64,000 nucleotides of DNA, from assembly GCF_016482685.1 (NCBI RefSeq), contig NZ_JACYHF010000008.1, positions 1-64,000 of the forward strand, in the 5' to 3' direction. The stretch comes from Streptomyces sp. DSM 110735. GTDB lineage: Bacteria > Actinomycetota > Actinomycetes > Streptomycetales > Streptomycetaceae. The notes beneath the pieces were generated by a model that saw only the letters and a program-made list of their open reading frames with translations, did no database searches and had not been told where the DNA came from. Shown in pieces: positions 37,226 through 44,864 of this stretch. The position numbers were made by a program, and so were the translations under genes. Numbering within the stretch: position 1 is the first letter of the stretch; every line of letters starts with the position of its first letter.

Positions 37226-37253
37226 ACAACGGCTGCCGGGTCGCGGCGGTTCA
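37226..37253 (-). promoter_or_regulatory. ECF-type promoter of the ChW protein gene
   Basis: On the minus strand the site reads TGAACC (37253-37248), 16 bp, CGTTGT (37231-37226). It lies 47 bp before the ATG. The same hexamers occur in four other promoters of the accessory region, there with a 17-bp spacer. Confidence 0.7.
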
Positions 37254-37293
37254 CTTCGTCCGGGCGGAAGGGGTGTGACCTGCGCATTAGGGA

Positions 37294-37310
37294 CGGAACC
37301 GCATGTTCCG
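37294..37310. promoter_or_regulatory. Palindrome upstream of the SARP regulator
   Basis: CGGAAC and GTTCCG separated by five bases, 43 bp before the SARP start. It could be an operator. Arms of the same sequence with a 10-bp spacer occur at 15563-15584. Confidence 0.35.
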
Positions 37311-37353
37311 GCAAGGGCGCCGACGGGCGTGCGCGGCTCAGTAAGGTCGTGGC

Positions 37354-40278
37354 GTGAACGCCTTTGACAATGGCCTGCGTTTCGCCGTGCTGGGGCCGGT
37401 ACGGGCGTGGCGCGGCGCCGACGAACTGGACCTCGGTTCGCCGCAGCAGCGGGCGGTCCTCGCCGCTCTCCTCTTACGCAGGGGGCGCCCCGTCCTGCTC
37501 GACGAGCTCTTGAGCGCCGTCTGGGGGGACGAGCCGCCCCCGGCCGCCGTGTCCGTGCTGCGCACCTATGTGTCCCGCCTCCGCAAGGCACTTGAGCCCG
37601 ACCGCTCCCCCGCCCGCCCCCCGAGCGTCCTCGTCTCCGTCGGGGACGGTTACCTCGCCCGTGTCCCCGACGACGCCCTGGACCTCGCCGTGTTCCAGCA
37701 GCGGGCGGAGGAGGCGCGGCGGCTGCGCGCGGCCGGTGAGGTCGCCGCCGCGCACCGGCTGCTGCACTCCGCGCTGGACGACTGGTCCGGACCCCCGCTG
37801 ACCGGCGTACCGGGTCCGCTGGCCGAGGCGCGCCGCTCCTGGCTGACGGAGGAGCGGCTGAACGCCCTGGAGGCGCGCCTCGACCTGGACATCGCGCTCG
37901 GGCGGCACTCCGAGGTCACCGCCGAGCTGAGGGCGCTGACCACCGCGCATCCGCTGCGGGAGCGGCTGTCCGAGCTGCTGATGCTGGCGCTGTACCGGTC
38001 CGGACGGCAGGCGGAGGCGCTGGCCGCCTACCGCGCGATACGCGCCGCGCTGGTGGAGGAGCTGGGCATCGAACCCGGCGCCGCCCTCCAGGACCTCCAC
38101 GAACGCATCCTCGCCGCCGACGCCTCCCTGCTGCCGGACCCGGTCCCGCCGCCCGCGCCCCGGTCCGCCGAGCCCACCGGGCTCGCCGAACCCGCCGACG
38201 AGCCCGCCGTACGGGCGCCCCGCCCCGCGCAACTGCCCGCCGCGCTCGCGACGTTCGCCGGACGCAGTGCCGAACTCGACCGGCTGCGCGCCCTGTTGCC
38301 GGACGACGGGGGCGCCCCGCCCGCCGTGGTGATCAGCGCGATCGGCGGCATGGCGGGCATGGGCAAGACCACGCTGGCCGTGCACTGGGCCCATGAGGCG
38401 GCCGACCGCTTCCCCGACGGGCAGCTCTACGTCAATCTGCGCGGCTTCGACCCGGTCGGGCAGGTGGTGCCGCCCGAGGAAGCCGTCCGGATCTTCCTCG
38501 ACGCGCTCGGCGTCCATCCGCTGCGCATTCCCGCCGGGCTCGACGCGCAGACGGCGCTCTACCGCAGTCTGCTCGCCCGGCGGCGGATGCTGGTGCTGCT
38601 CGACAACGCGCGCGACACCGAGCAGGTGCGCCCGCTGCTGCCCGGCTCCCCCGGCTGTCTGGTGATCGTCACCAGCCGCAGCCGACTGGCCGGGCTGGTG
38701 GCGGGCGAGGGCGCCTATCCGCTGACGCTGGACCAGTTGTCGGCCGCCGAGTCGCGCGATCTGCTGGCGCGCAGGCTGGGCGCGGACCGGCTCGCGGCGG
38801 AGCCGGGGGCGGTGGACGAGATCGTGGAGCGGTGCGCCCGGCTGCCGCTGGCGCTCGCCATCGTCGCCGCGCACGCCGCCGAGCACCCGGGCTTCCCGCT
38901 GCGTGCCGTCGCCAAGGAGCTGCGCGCGGGGCGGGGTCTGGACGCGTTCGCCGGGGGCGACGACCTCACGACCGACGTGCGCGCGGTGTTCTCCTGGTCC
39001 TACCGGGCGCTGTCCGCCCCCGCCGCCCGGCTCTTCCGGCTGCTCGGGCTGCACTCCGGACCGCACATCCCGGTGTCCGCCGCTGCCGGGCTCGCCGGAC
39101 TCGCCCCGTGCGACGTGCGCGCTCCGCTCGCCGAGCTGACCCGCGCCCATCTGCTCACCGAGCGCTTCCCCGGCCACTACACCCTGCACGACCTGCTGCG
39201 GGTGTACGCCGCCGAGCGCGTCCAGGCCGAGGAGACGCCGCCGGAGCGGGAGCGGGCGGTCGAGCGGCTGCTCGCCTGGTATCTGCGCGCCGCCGACGCC
39301 GCCTATCCGCACATCACCCCGAACCGTCCGCGCGTCCCCCTGGGCGACCTGCCCGCCTGCGGTCCCGCGCCCGAGTTCGGCTCGCACGACGAGGCGCTGG
39401 ACTGGTGCGAGACCGAGCGGGCCAACCTGGTCTCGGCGGTGCACCAGGCGGCGGAGGCGGGTCTGACCGGCATCGCCTGGCGGCTGCCCGCCGTGCTGTG
39501 GGGCTTCTTCTATCTGCGCAGCCACGCGCACGACTGGCTCGACACCGCGCGCACCGGTCTCGCCGCCGCCCGCGCGGCGGGCGACCGCGTGGGCGAGGCG
39601 CAGGCCCTGACCGACACGGCCGCCGCGCTGCGGGTGGCGGGGCGGTACGACGAGACCATCGAGCATCTGCACCAGGCGATGCGGCGCCATCGTGAACTCG
39701 GCAATCTGCGCGGGCGGTTGATGGCGGTGGGCAACCTCGGTGACGCCTACCTCCAGGCGGGGCGGCTCGACAAGGCCGTCGAGTACACCCGCCGCGGGCT
39801 TGTCCTCGACCGGGCCACCGGCGCCACCTGGGGCGAGGGCATCGCGCTGTGCAACCTGGGCGACGCCTACCAGCGCCAGGGGCGGTACGACGAGGCCGTC
39901 GCCTGTCTGGAGGAAGCCCTGACCATCGTGCGCGAGGCGGGCAACCGCTGGGTGGAGGGGGTGGCCCTGGACATCCTGGGCACGATCCACCACCGCCTGC
40001 ACCGCCACGAGGAAGCCGTCGCGTACTACCGGCGGGCGCTTCAGGCCCACCGGGACATCGCCAACCGCTGGGGCGAGGGCACCACCCTCGGCAACCTCGG
40101 CGACGTGCGGCTGGACGCGGGCGAGACCGAGGCGGCCCGGGAGAGCTGGACCGAGGCCCTCGCGGTCTTCGTCGACTTCGGCCACCCCGACGCCGACCGG
40201 ATGCGCGAGCGCCTGGACCGCCTGGACGCGCCCGAGGAGACACCCGCCGCCCCGGAACCGCCCGTACACCCCGCCTGA
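37354..40278 (+). CDS. SARP/NB-ARC/TPR regulator (AfsR/RedD family), TTA-containing
   Basis: A 974-residue AfsR-like regulator. Order of domains: OmpR-type winged-helix DNA-binding domain (about 8-100), bacterial transcriptional activation domain (about 105-250, DLAVFQQRAEEARRLRAAGE onward), NB-ARC ATPase (P-loop GGMAGMGKTTLAVHW near 333, VIVTSRSRLAGL), and C-terminal tetratricopeptide repeats from about 620 (GNLGDAYLQAGRLDKAVEY, CNLGDAYQRQGRYDEAVAC). Codon 41 is TTA (37474-37476), so translation should depend on the bldA leucyl-tRNA and be developmentally delayed. Shine-Dalgarno is weak (AAGG). No biosynthetic cluster is present; the neighbours are secretion-like genes. It is followed by a convergent terminator. 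Confidence 0.92.
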   Translation: MNAFDNGLRFAVLGPVRAWRGADELDLGSPQQRAVLAALLLRRGRPVLLDELLSAVWGDEPPPAAVSVLRTYVSRLRKALEPDRSPARPPSVLVSVGDGYLARVPDDALDLAVFQQRAEEARRLRAAGEVAAAHRLLHSALDDWSGPPLTGVPGPLAEARRSWLTEERLNALEARLDLDIALGRHSEVTAELRALTTAHPLRERLSELLMLALYRSGRQAEALAAYRAIRAALVEELGIEPGAALQDLHERILAADASLLPDPVPPPAPRSAEPTGLAEPADEPAVRAPRPAQLPAALATFAGRSAELDRLRALLPDDGGAPPAVVISAIGGMAGMGKTTLAVHWAHEAADRFPDGQLYVNLRGFDPVGQVVPPEEAVRIFLDALGVHPLRIPAGLDAQTALYRSLLARRRMLVLLDNARDTEQVRPLLPGSPGCLVIVTSRSRLAGLVAGEGAYPLTLDQLSAAESRDLLARRLGADRLAAEPGAVDEIVERCARLPLALAIVAAHAAEHPGFPLRAVAKELRAGRGLDAFAGGDDLTTDVRAVFSWSYRALSAPAARLFRLLGLHSGPHIPVSAAAGLAGLAPCDVRAPLAELTRAHLLTERFPGHYTLHDLLRVYAAERVQAEETPPERERAVERLLAWYLRAADAAYPHITPNRPRVPLGDLPACGPAPEFGSHDEALDWCETERANLVSAVHQAAEAGLTGIAWRLPAVLWGFFYLRSHAHDWLDTARTGLAAARAAGDRVGEAQALTDTAAALRVAGRYDETIEHLHQAMRRHRELGNLRGRLMAVGNLGDAYLQAGRLDKAVEYTRRGLVLDRATGATWGEGIALCNLGDAYQRQGRYDEAVACLEEALTIVREAGNRWVEGVALDILGTIHHRLHRHEEAVAYYRRALQAHRDIANRWGEGTTLGNLGDVRLDAGETEAARESWTEALAVFVDFGHPDADRMRERLDRLDAPEETPAAPEPPVHPA

Positions 40279-40303
40279 CACCGCACCACCCCTTCACCGA
40301 TGG

Positions 40304-40337
40304 GCCCCGCCGCGTCCCGACCGGGACACGGCGGGGC
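40304..40337. terminator. Bidirectional terminator
   Basis: GCCCCGCCG (40304-40312) and CGGCGGGGC (40329-40337) form a stem, extended by GTCCC/GGGAC, between the convergent SARP gene and the 323-residue unknown gene. Confidence 0.75.
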
Positions 40338-40350
40338 TCCCGCGTTGCCG

Positions 40351-41322
40351 CTACTTCCTGCGGACCTCCTTGCCCTTGGTCTTGTTCTTGCTCTCCTGGG
40401 TCGAGCGGCGGTGCCGCTCGTGGTGCGTGGAGTGGCGCGAGGAGCCCTCGCCCGAGGTCGCCGCGCGTCGGCTCGACTCCCCGCCCGACGGCAGATGGGA
40501 CCCGGCGGGCGCGGTGACGGGGGGCTGCGGGGTGACGGACGTGGTGGACGCGGAGGAGGGCGCCGAGGACGGCGGGTTCCATCCCGGGGGCACCTGCCCC
40601 ACCCCGGTGCCGAGCTGCGGGTTCTGGTGCAGCGCGTACATCTGGTTCGCCGGGTCCGCCTGGCGCTGCGCCGCCTCCACGTGGGCGTGGTGGACGAAGT
40701 CGGCGGTGGTGGCCGCCGTGGACAGGGCGGTGCCCACCCCGGTGAGCCGGGTGCCGACGGTGGAGTCCGAGCCGAGAGCCGCACCGGCCGCGTTCGCCGC
40801 CGCCGACAGCACGCGTCCGGTGCTGGCGGCCACGTCGACGGGGTCCACATGGCCGCCCGCCCGGTACTGGTTGTACTGGTTGCGGTACTCGTTCGCCGCC
40901 ACGAGGCCCTGTCCGACCATGCCGCCGACGTTCAGGGCGGTACCGGCGGTGCCGGGCACGAAGGCGGAGACGCCCTGGAGGGCGCTGGGCGCGATGTCGC
41001 GGCCCGCCTGCATGAGGCGACCCCGGTTCTGCGACACCCACTGGATCAGGCTGCTGGCTGCCTGGCGGGCGTTCGCCCAGGTCCAGGTGCCCTGGTTCGC
41101 GTCGTACTGCGCGACGGCCTGCCGCTCGGGGTCCACCGCGTAGAAGGTGTTGTGCCGCTCGTCGTACACACCGTGCCCGGCGTCCGGGAACAGCGCGGGC
41201 GCGTCTTCCGGGACGGCACGGCGGCCGTCCTCGATCTGCCTTCCGCCGTCGGAGAGCCTGACGGAGGTGTAGGAGCTGGCGTTGGAGTGGCCGCTCCCGT
41301 CGGAGATGTCCGATCCTGGCAT
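40351..41322 (-). CDS. Unknown 323-residue protein with basic C-terminal tail
   Basis: I do not recognise a family. There is no signal peptide. The N-terminal third is polar, with an aromatic stretch YDERHNTFYAVDPERQAVAQYDANQGTWTW. The centre is Ala/Gly-rich and moderately hydrophobic (PSALQGVSAFVPGTAGTALN, VGQGLVAANEYRNQYNQYRAGG, and a later VGTALSTAATTADFVHHAHV). The last 40 residues are Ser/His/Lys/Arg-rich and end TKGKEVRRK. AAGGG precedes the ATG at 41322. It has its own TGAACC-N17-CGTTGT promoter 119 bp upstream, so it belongs to the candidate ECF regulon. The basic tail resembles the charged C-terminal signals of type IV secretion substrates; whether it is exported is conjecture. Confidence 0.72.
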   Translation of the reverse strand: MPGSDISDGSGHSNASSYTSVRLSDGGRQIEDGRRAVPEDAPALFPDAGHGVYDERHNTFYAVDPERQAVAQYDANQGTWTWANARQAASSLIQWVSQNRGRLMQAGRDIAPSALQGVSAFVPGTAGTALNVGGMVGQGLVAANEYRNQYNQYRAGGHVDPVDVAASTGRVLSAAANAAGAALGSDSTVGTRLTGVGTALSTAATTADFVHHAHVEAAQRQADPANQMYALHQNPQLGTGVGQVPPGWNPPSSAPSSASTTSVTPQPPVTAPAGSHLPSGGESSRRAATSGEGSSRHSTHHERHRRSTQESKNKTKGKEVRRK

Positions 41323-41440
41323 TTCACCCTTCCTTCCGTGTGGTCGACCGTCGCGCGGAGCCATGGTCCGACGCCCCGCGCGACGTGCGGAGTCGCCGGA
41401 TACGGCCCGGTATGCCGGACAGCTCCTCCGCTCGGCGACT

Positions 41441-41469
41441 ACAACGGCCCGTCCGGGTCCGCCGGTTCA
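41441..41469 (-). promoter_or_regulatory. ECF-type promoter of the 323-residue protein gene
   Basis: Minus strand TGAACC (41469-41464), 17 bp, CGTTGT (41446-41441), 119 bp before the ATG at 41322. Both hexamers are identical to those at 43130-43196 and 53394-53422. Confidence 0.72.
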
Positions 41470-41486
41470 ACGACCGCCTCACGCCG

Positions 41487-41957
41487 TCAGACGGGCGGGG
41501 GCGGCGGCGGGGGCGGCGGAGGCGCGAACGGGTCGACGGCGTCCACGACGGGCGCCTCCTTCGCGCGGTGCATGCCGGGCTTGCACCCGGCGAAGGGACC
41601 CTGCGGATCGCGCAGGGCGTCCATGACCGACGGCAGATGGTCCCGGTGCCACTCGGCCGGTCCCGCCACCGACGCGCCGGGACCGGTCAACTCGCCCCAG
41701 ACGAGCCAGAGTCCGTGCAGCCGGGCGACCGCCTCCGGGTGCTCCCACCAGCGGGAGCACCAGGGGGACGACGAGGTGACCTCCCTGCCGTAGACGGGCA
41801 GCAGCACATGGTGGACCCACAGGGTCAGCCCCCGCAGCTCCCCCGCGTACGCGGCGCCCTCCAGATAGAGGATGAACCTCGGTGGCTCGGGGGGCGGTTG
41901 ACCCCCGGCGGGCTCGCCCGCCACCGTCCCGGGGCTCTCGGTCCGCGTGGTCGACAT
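41487..41957 (-). CDS. DUF4913-family protein
   Basis: A 156-residue cytoplasmic protein of the DUF4913 type, known mainly from actinobacterial plasmids and integrative elements beside conjugation genes. The family core is clear: FILYLEGAAYAGELRGLTLWVHHVLLPVYGREV, then WCSRWWEHPEAVARLHGLWLVWGEL and AEWHRDHLPSVMDAL. The protein ends in an uninterrupted run of ten prolines and a valine. GAGGAG precedes the ATG at 41957. It follows the NlpC/P60 gene by 59 bp on the same strand and may be cotranscribed or use the weaker promoter at 41972-42000. Its presence supports the conjugation-like nature of the region. Biochemical role unknown. Confidence 0.82.
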   Translation of the reverse strand: MSTTRTESPGTVAGEPAGGQPPPEPPRFILYLEGAAYAGELRGLTLWVHHVLLPVYGREVTSSSPWCSRWWEHPEAVARLHGLWLVWGELTGPGASVAGPAEWHRDHLPSVMDALRDPQGPFAGCKPGMHRAKEAPVVDAVDPFAPPPPPPPPPPV

Positions 41958-41971
41958 GGCACTCTCCTCAG

Positions 41972-42000
41972 TCAACGACATTGCTACGACAGACAGTTCG
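41972..42000 (-). promoter_or_regulatory. Possible weak ECF-type promoter before the DUF4913 gene
   Basis: Minus strand CGAACT (42000-41995), 17 bp, CGTTGA (41977-41972). Three of the twelve conserved bases differ from the cluster consensus. The -10 lies only 14 bp from the ATG, so the transcript would have almost no leader; this lowers confidence. Confidence 0.35.
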
Positions 42001-42016
42001 AGGGCGATGGCACGGC

Positions 42017-43060
42017 TCAGGCGTCCGGGCGCACCACGCCGAGGATCCGCATCGACGCGGCAGGGGAGACGTACACCCACCGGCCGGGGCGCGGCGCCTG
42101 GATGATCTTGCCGTCGCCGATGTAGAGGGCGACGTGGCTCGCGTCGGAGAAGTAGATGATCAGGTCGCCCGGGCGCATCCGGTCGACCGGCACGTGGGTC
42201 AGTTGCCGCCACTGCTCCTCGGAGGTGCGCGGGATGGCCACGCCCGCGTGGAGCCACGCCTGGGAGGTGAGCCCGGAGCAGTCGAAGGAGTCGGGTCCCT
42301 CGGCGCCCCAGACGTAGGGCTTGCCGAGCTGGCGGGTGGCGTAGGCGATGGCCCTGCGCCCCGCCGCGCTGCCCCTGGTGCTCAGCCGCTCGGGAACGCC
42401 GGTCTTCTCCCACGCCGCCTGGGACCGCTCTGCCTGCCGCTTCTCCAGCGCGGCCAGTTCCCTGCGCTGCTTCTCGGCCAACTGGGACTCCAGTTGCCGC
42501 GCGGCGGCGATGTTCTTCCGTACGGTGCTCTGCCGGGCCGCCCGTGTACGGCGGTTGTCCTCCAGGCGCCGCAGTTCGGCGGAGGCGTCGGCGGAGCGGG
42601 TGCGCAGTGCCGTGCGGGTCTTCGTCAGGGCGGTCAGCACGTCGCGTGTCGCCTGCTGACCGCGCTGGGCCAACGAGGCGTCGTCCAGGGCGCGTTCGGG
42701 GTCGGGGGCGAGCACGAACTGCATCTCGGCGGGCAGTCCGCCGCCCCGGTACTGGGCGCGCGCCGCCGCCCCGGCCAGCGCGGTGAGCCGGGCGAGTTTC
42801 GCCTCCGTGGTGCTCACCCGGCGCTTGAGGGCGCGTACGCGCGCGGTCTGCGCGGTGACCTTCTCGTCGGCGGCGTTGTACTGGTCGGTGGCGACCTCGG
42901 CGTCGTGGTAGAGGCGCTGGAGCCGGGCCTGCACCTGGGACAGCGTCTCGGGGGCGGCGTGCGCGGGCGGCTGGACGACCGCCGTGAGGGCGCAGGCCAG
43001 CGCGACGGCGGCGGGCACGCGGTGCCGGGACAGCCGTCTCGTGCGGGGTGTCCCTCTCAT
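42017..43060 (-). CDS. Secreted NlpC/P60 peptidoglycan endopeptidase
   Basis: A 347-residue exported hydrolase. Signal peptide about 1-36 (ending AHAA), a long coiled-coil region (about 40-215, with LYHDAEVATDQYNAADEKVTAQ and repeated Glu/Arg heptads) and a C-terminal NlpC/P60 domain (230-347). Catalytic Cys261 is in DCSGLTSQAW and His309 in SHVALYIG. This RipA-like layout cuts peptide stems in peptidoglycan. Immediately upstream is a TGAACC-N17-CGTTGT promoter. Within the secretion-like region it could open the wall for the apparatus, as VirB1-type enzymes do. GGGAG lies about 10 nt before the ATG at 43060. Confidence 0.9.
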   Translation of the reverse strand: MRGTPRTRRLSRHRVPAAVALACALTAVVQPPAHAAPETLSQVQARLQRLYHDAEVATDQYNAADEKVTAQTARVRALKRRVSTTEAKLARLTALAGAAARAQYRGGGLPAEMQFVLAPDPERALDDASLAQRGQQATRDVLTALTKTRTALRTRSADASAELRRLEDNRRTRAARQSTVRKNIAAARQLESQLAEKQRRELAALEKRQAERSQAAWEKTGVPERLSTRGSAAGRRAIAYATRQLGKPYVWGAEGPDSFDCSGLTSQAWLHAGVAIPRTSEEQWRQLTHVPVDRMRPGDLIIYFSDASHVALYIGDGKIIQAPRPGRWVYVSPAASMRILGVVRPDA

Positions 43061-43129
43061 CGGGCCACAACTCCCTTCGTGGGGCGGCAGCCGCGCGGGC
43101 TGCGCCCGTACAGCGGATCGGGCGCCCGT

Positions 43130-43158
43130 ACAACGGCGCCGGTCCGTACGGCGGTTCA
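43130..43158 (-). promoter_or_regulatory. ECF-type promoter of the NlpC/P60 gene
   Basis: Minus strand TGAACC (43158-43153), 17 bp, CGTTGT (43135-43130), 69 bp before the ATG. It stands back to back with the + strand promoter at 43168-43196: a perfect 15-bp inverted repeat with a 9-bp centre joins the two -35 regions. Confidence 0.75.
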
Positions 43159-43167
43159 GCCCCGGCG

Positions 43168-43196
43168 TGAACCGCCGTACGGGCTGGACCCGTTGT
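43168..43196 (+). promoter_or_regulatory. ECF-type promoter of the DUF3592/DUF418 pair
   Basis: TGAACC (43168-43173), 17 bp, CGTTGT (43191-43196), 34 bp before the ATG at 43231. A mirror copy drives the NlpC/P60 gene in the other direction. Confidence 0.75.
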
Positions 43197-43230
43197 GCCT
43201 GCGGAGCACGCGGGCGGTGAAAGGGGCGGT

Positions 43231-43623
43231 ATGAACGCGGGGTTGCTGGTGCTGGCGCTGTGCACGGGCTTCGGTCTGGGCTGTCTGGCGCTCGCGCTCC
43301 GGGCGCTGCTGGCGGCCGTACGGCTGTGGGCGCGGGGACTGCGGGTGACCGGGATCGTGACGGCCCGCGCGGCGGCCGACCGGCGCCCCGGCGGTCTGGT
43401 GCTGTTCCGCGACCACCTCGGCCGGGACCTGCTCCTCGACCCGGGGATGTGCGGTCCGCTGTGCGGGCTGCCGCCGGTGGGCGGGAGCGTGCCCGTGGTG
43501 TACGCGCGGGACCGTCCGGTCGTGGCCCGGCTCTGGACGATGCGGCATCTGCTCGCGCCGTCGTTCGGCTGGTTCCTGTCCTCGGCGCTGGTGTGCGGCA
43601 CCGGGGTGGTGGTGGCGCTGTGA
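43231..43623 (+). CDS. Small membrane protein, DUF3592-like
   Basis: A 130-residue protein with a membrane helix at each end (LLVLALCTGFGLGCLALALRALL and FGWFLSSALVCGTGVVVAL). A compact beta-rich middle (VTGIVTARAAADRRPGGLVLFRDHLGRDLLLDP, then GSVPVVYARDRPVVARL) resembles DUF3592. AAGGGG lies five bases before the ATG. The stop overlaps the next start as GTGA. It is in the candidate ECF regulon. Function unknown. Confidence 0.75.
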   Translation: MNAGLLVLALCTGFGLGCLALALRALLAAVRLWARGLRVTGIVTARAAADRRPGGLVLFRDHLGRDLLLDPGMCGPLCGLPPVGGSVPVVYARDRPVVARLWTMRHLLAPSFGWFLSSALVCGTGVVVAL

Positions 43624-44864
43624 GGACGCCCGGCATCGGCTCCGAGCGCCTTGCCGCGCTCGATGTCCTGCGCGGCTGCGCCCTGTTCGGGATTCTGCTG
43701 GTCAACGCCCAGTTGATGGCGGGTCCTTACACGGCGTTCGGCGGCGCGCCGGACGCGAGCGGGGCGGACCGGGTGGCAGCGTGGCTGGTGAGCGCGCTGG
43801 TGACCGCCAAGTTCTACCCGCTGTTCTCCTTCCTCTTCGGCTACAGCCTCGTCCTCCAGGAGCGGTCCGCCCGCCGGTCCGGGCACGCCTTCGCCCCGCG
43901 TCATCTGCGGCGCTGCGTCTGCCTGTTCGCGCTCGGCGCCGTACACGCCGTGCTGCTGTACCCCGGCGACGTCCTCATGACGTACGCCGTCCTCGGGCTG
44001 GTGCTGTACGGCCTGCGGGGGCTGCGCGCGCGAACGGCGCTCCGCCTGGCGGTCGGGCTGGTCGTGGCGCTCTGCGCGCTGCTGCTCACCGGGGGACTGC
44101 TGACCGTCGCCCTGACCGAGCCGGTCACGGCGGCGCGGTACGCGCCGCAGGTCGCGGACGCGGTCGCCGCCCACCGCGGTGGCGTCCTCGCCGTGCTCGG
44201 CGCGCATCTGCGGGACCTGCGCCCCGCGCTCAGCGCCGATCTGCTGTACGCCCCGCAGATGCTGGCCGCCTTCCTGGCCGGTCTGGTGGCGGCCCGCACC
44301 CGTCTGGCCGGGCGGCGCGGGCGGGACCGGGTCTGGCTGCGGCGGACGGCGCTGCGGTGGCTGCCGCTCGGGCTGGCCGGGGCGGTGGTCTCCGCGTGCT
44401 GCACCGCGGGACCGCTGGACGACCGGTGGTTCCTGGTCGGGCAGGCGTGCGCGGTGCTGACCGGTCCGGCGCTGACGGTGTCGTACGCCTGCGGGCTGCT
44501 CCTGCTGTTCGGCGGGCGCGGTCCGGCGGCGACCGCGCTCGCCGCCACCGGGCGCCTGGGGCTCACCAACTATCTGGCCCAGTCCCTGGTCCTCGCCCTC
44601 GTCTTCACCGGCTACGGGCTCGGTCTGTACGACCGGGTCGGCACCGCGCCGCTGCTGCTGGGCTGCGCGGCGCTGTACGCGGTCCAACTCGCCCTGAGCA
44701 CGCGCCTGGTGAGGCGATTTCGGTACGGTCCCGCCGAGTGGCTGCTGCGTTCGGTCACCTCGGCGCGGCGTCCCGTCGCCACGGCACGAACGGCTTCTCC
44801 AGCGTCGGCGCGGGCGGTTTCTCCAGCGTCACGGGCGACAGCCGGCTCACGGCCCGTGCCGTGA
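43620..44864 (+). CDS. DUF418-family membrane protein
   Basis: A 414-residue polytopic membrane protein. The N-terminal RLAALDVLRGCALFGILLVNAQLM and the C-terminal LAATGRLGLTNYLAQSLVLALVF with FRYGPAEWLLRSVTSARR are the standard DUF418 landmarks; about ten membrane helices lie between. DUF418 proteins often sit with surface or secretion functions but have no proven activity. The family normally ends at about the WLLRSVTSARR point. Here the frame runs on for about 28 Ala/Ser/Arg residues into the antisense 3' end of virD4 (110-bp convergent overlap), as if an earlier stop had been lost. Confidence 0.85.
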   Translation: MRTPGIGSERLAALDVLRGCALFGILLVNAQLMAGPYTAFGGAPDASGADRVAAWLVSALVTAKFYPLFSFLFGYSLVLQERSARRSGHAFAPRHLRRCVCLFALGAVHAVLLYPGDVLMTYAVLGLVLYGLRGLRARTALRLAVGLVVALCALLLTGGLLTVALTEPVTAARYAPQVADAVAAHRGGVLAVLGAHLRDLRPALSADLLYAPQMLAAFLAGLVAARTRLAGRRGRDRVWLRRTALRWLPLGLAGAVVSACCTAGPLDDRWFLVGQACAVLTGPALTVSYACGLLLLFGGRGPAATALAATGRLGLTNYLAQSLVLALVFTGYGLGLYDRVGTAPLLLGCAALYAVQLALSTRLVRRFRYGPAEWLLRSVTSARRPVATARTASPASARAVSPASRATAGSRPVP

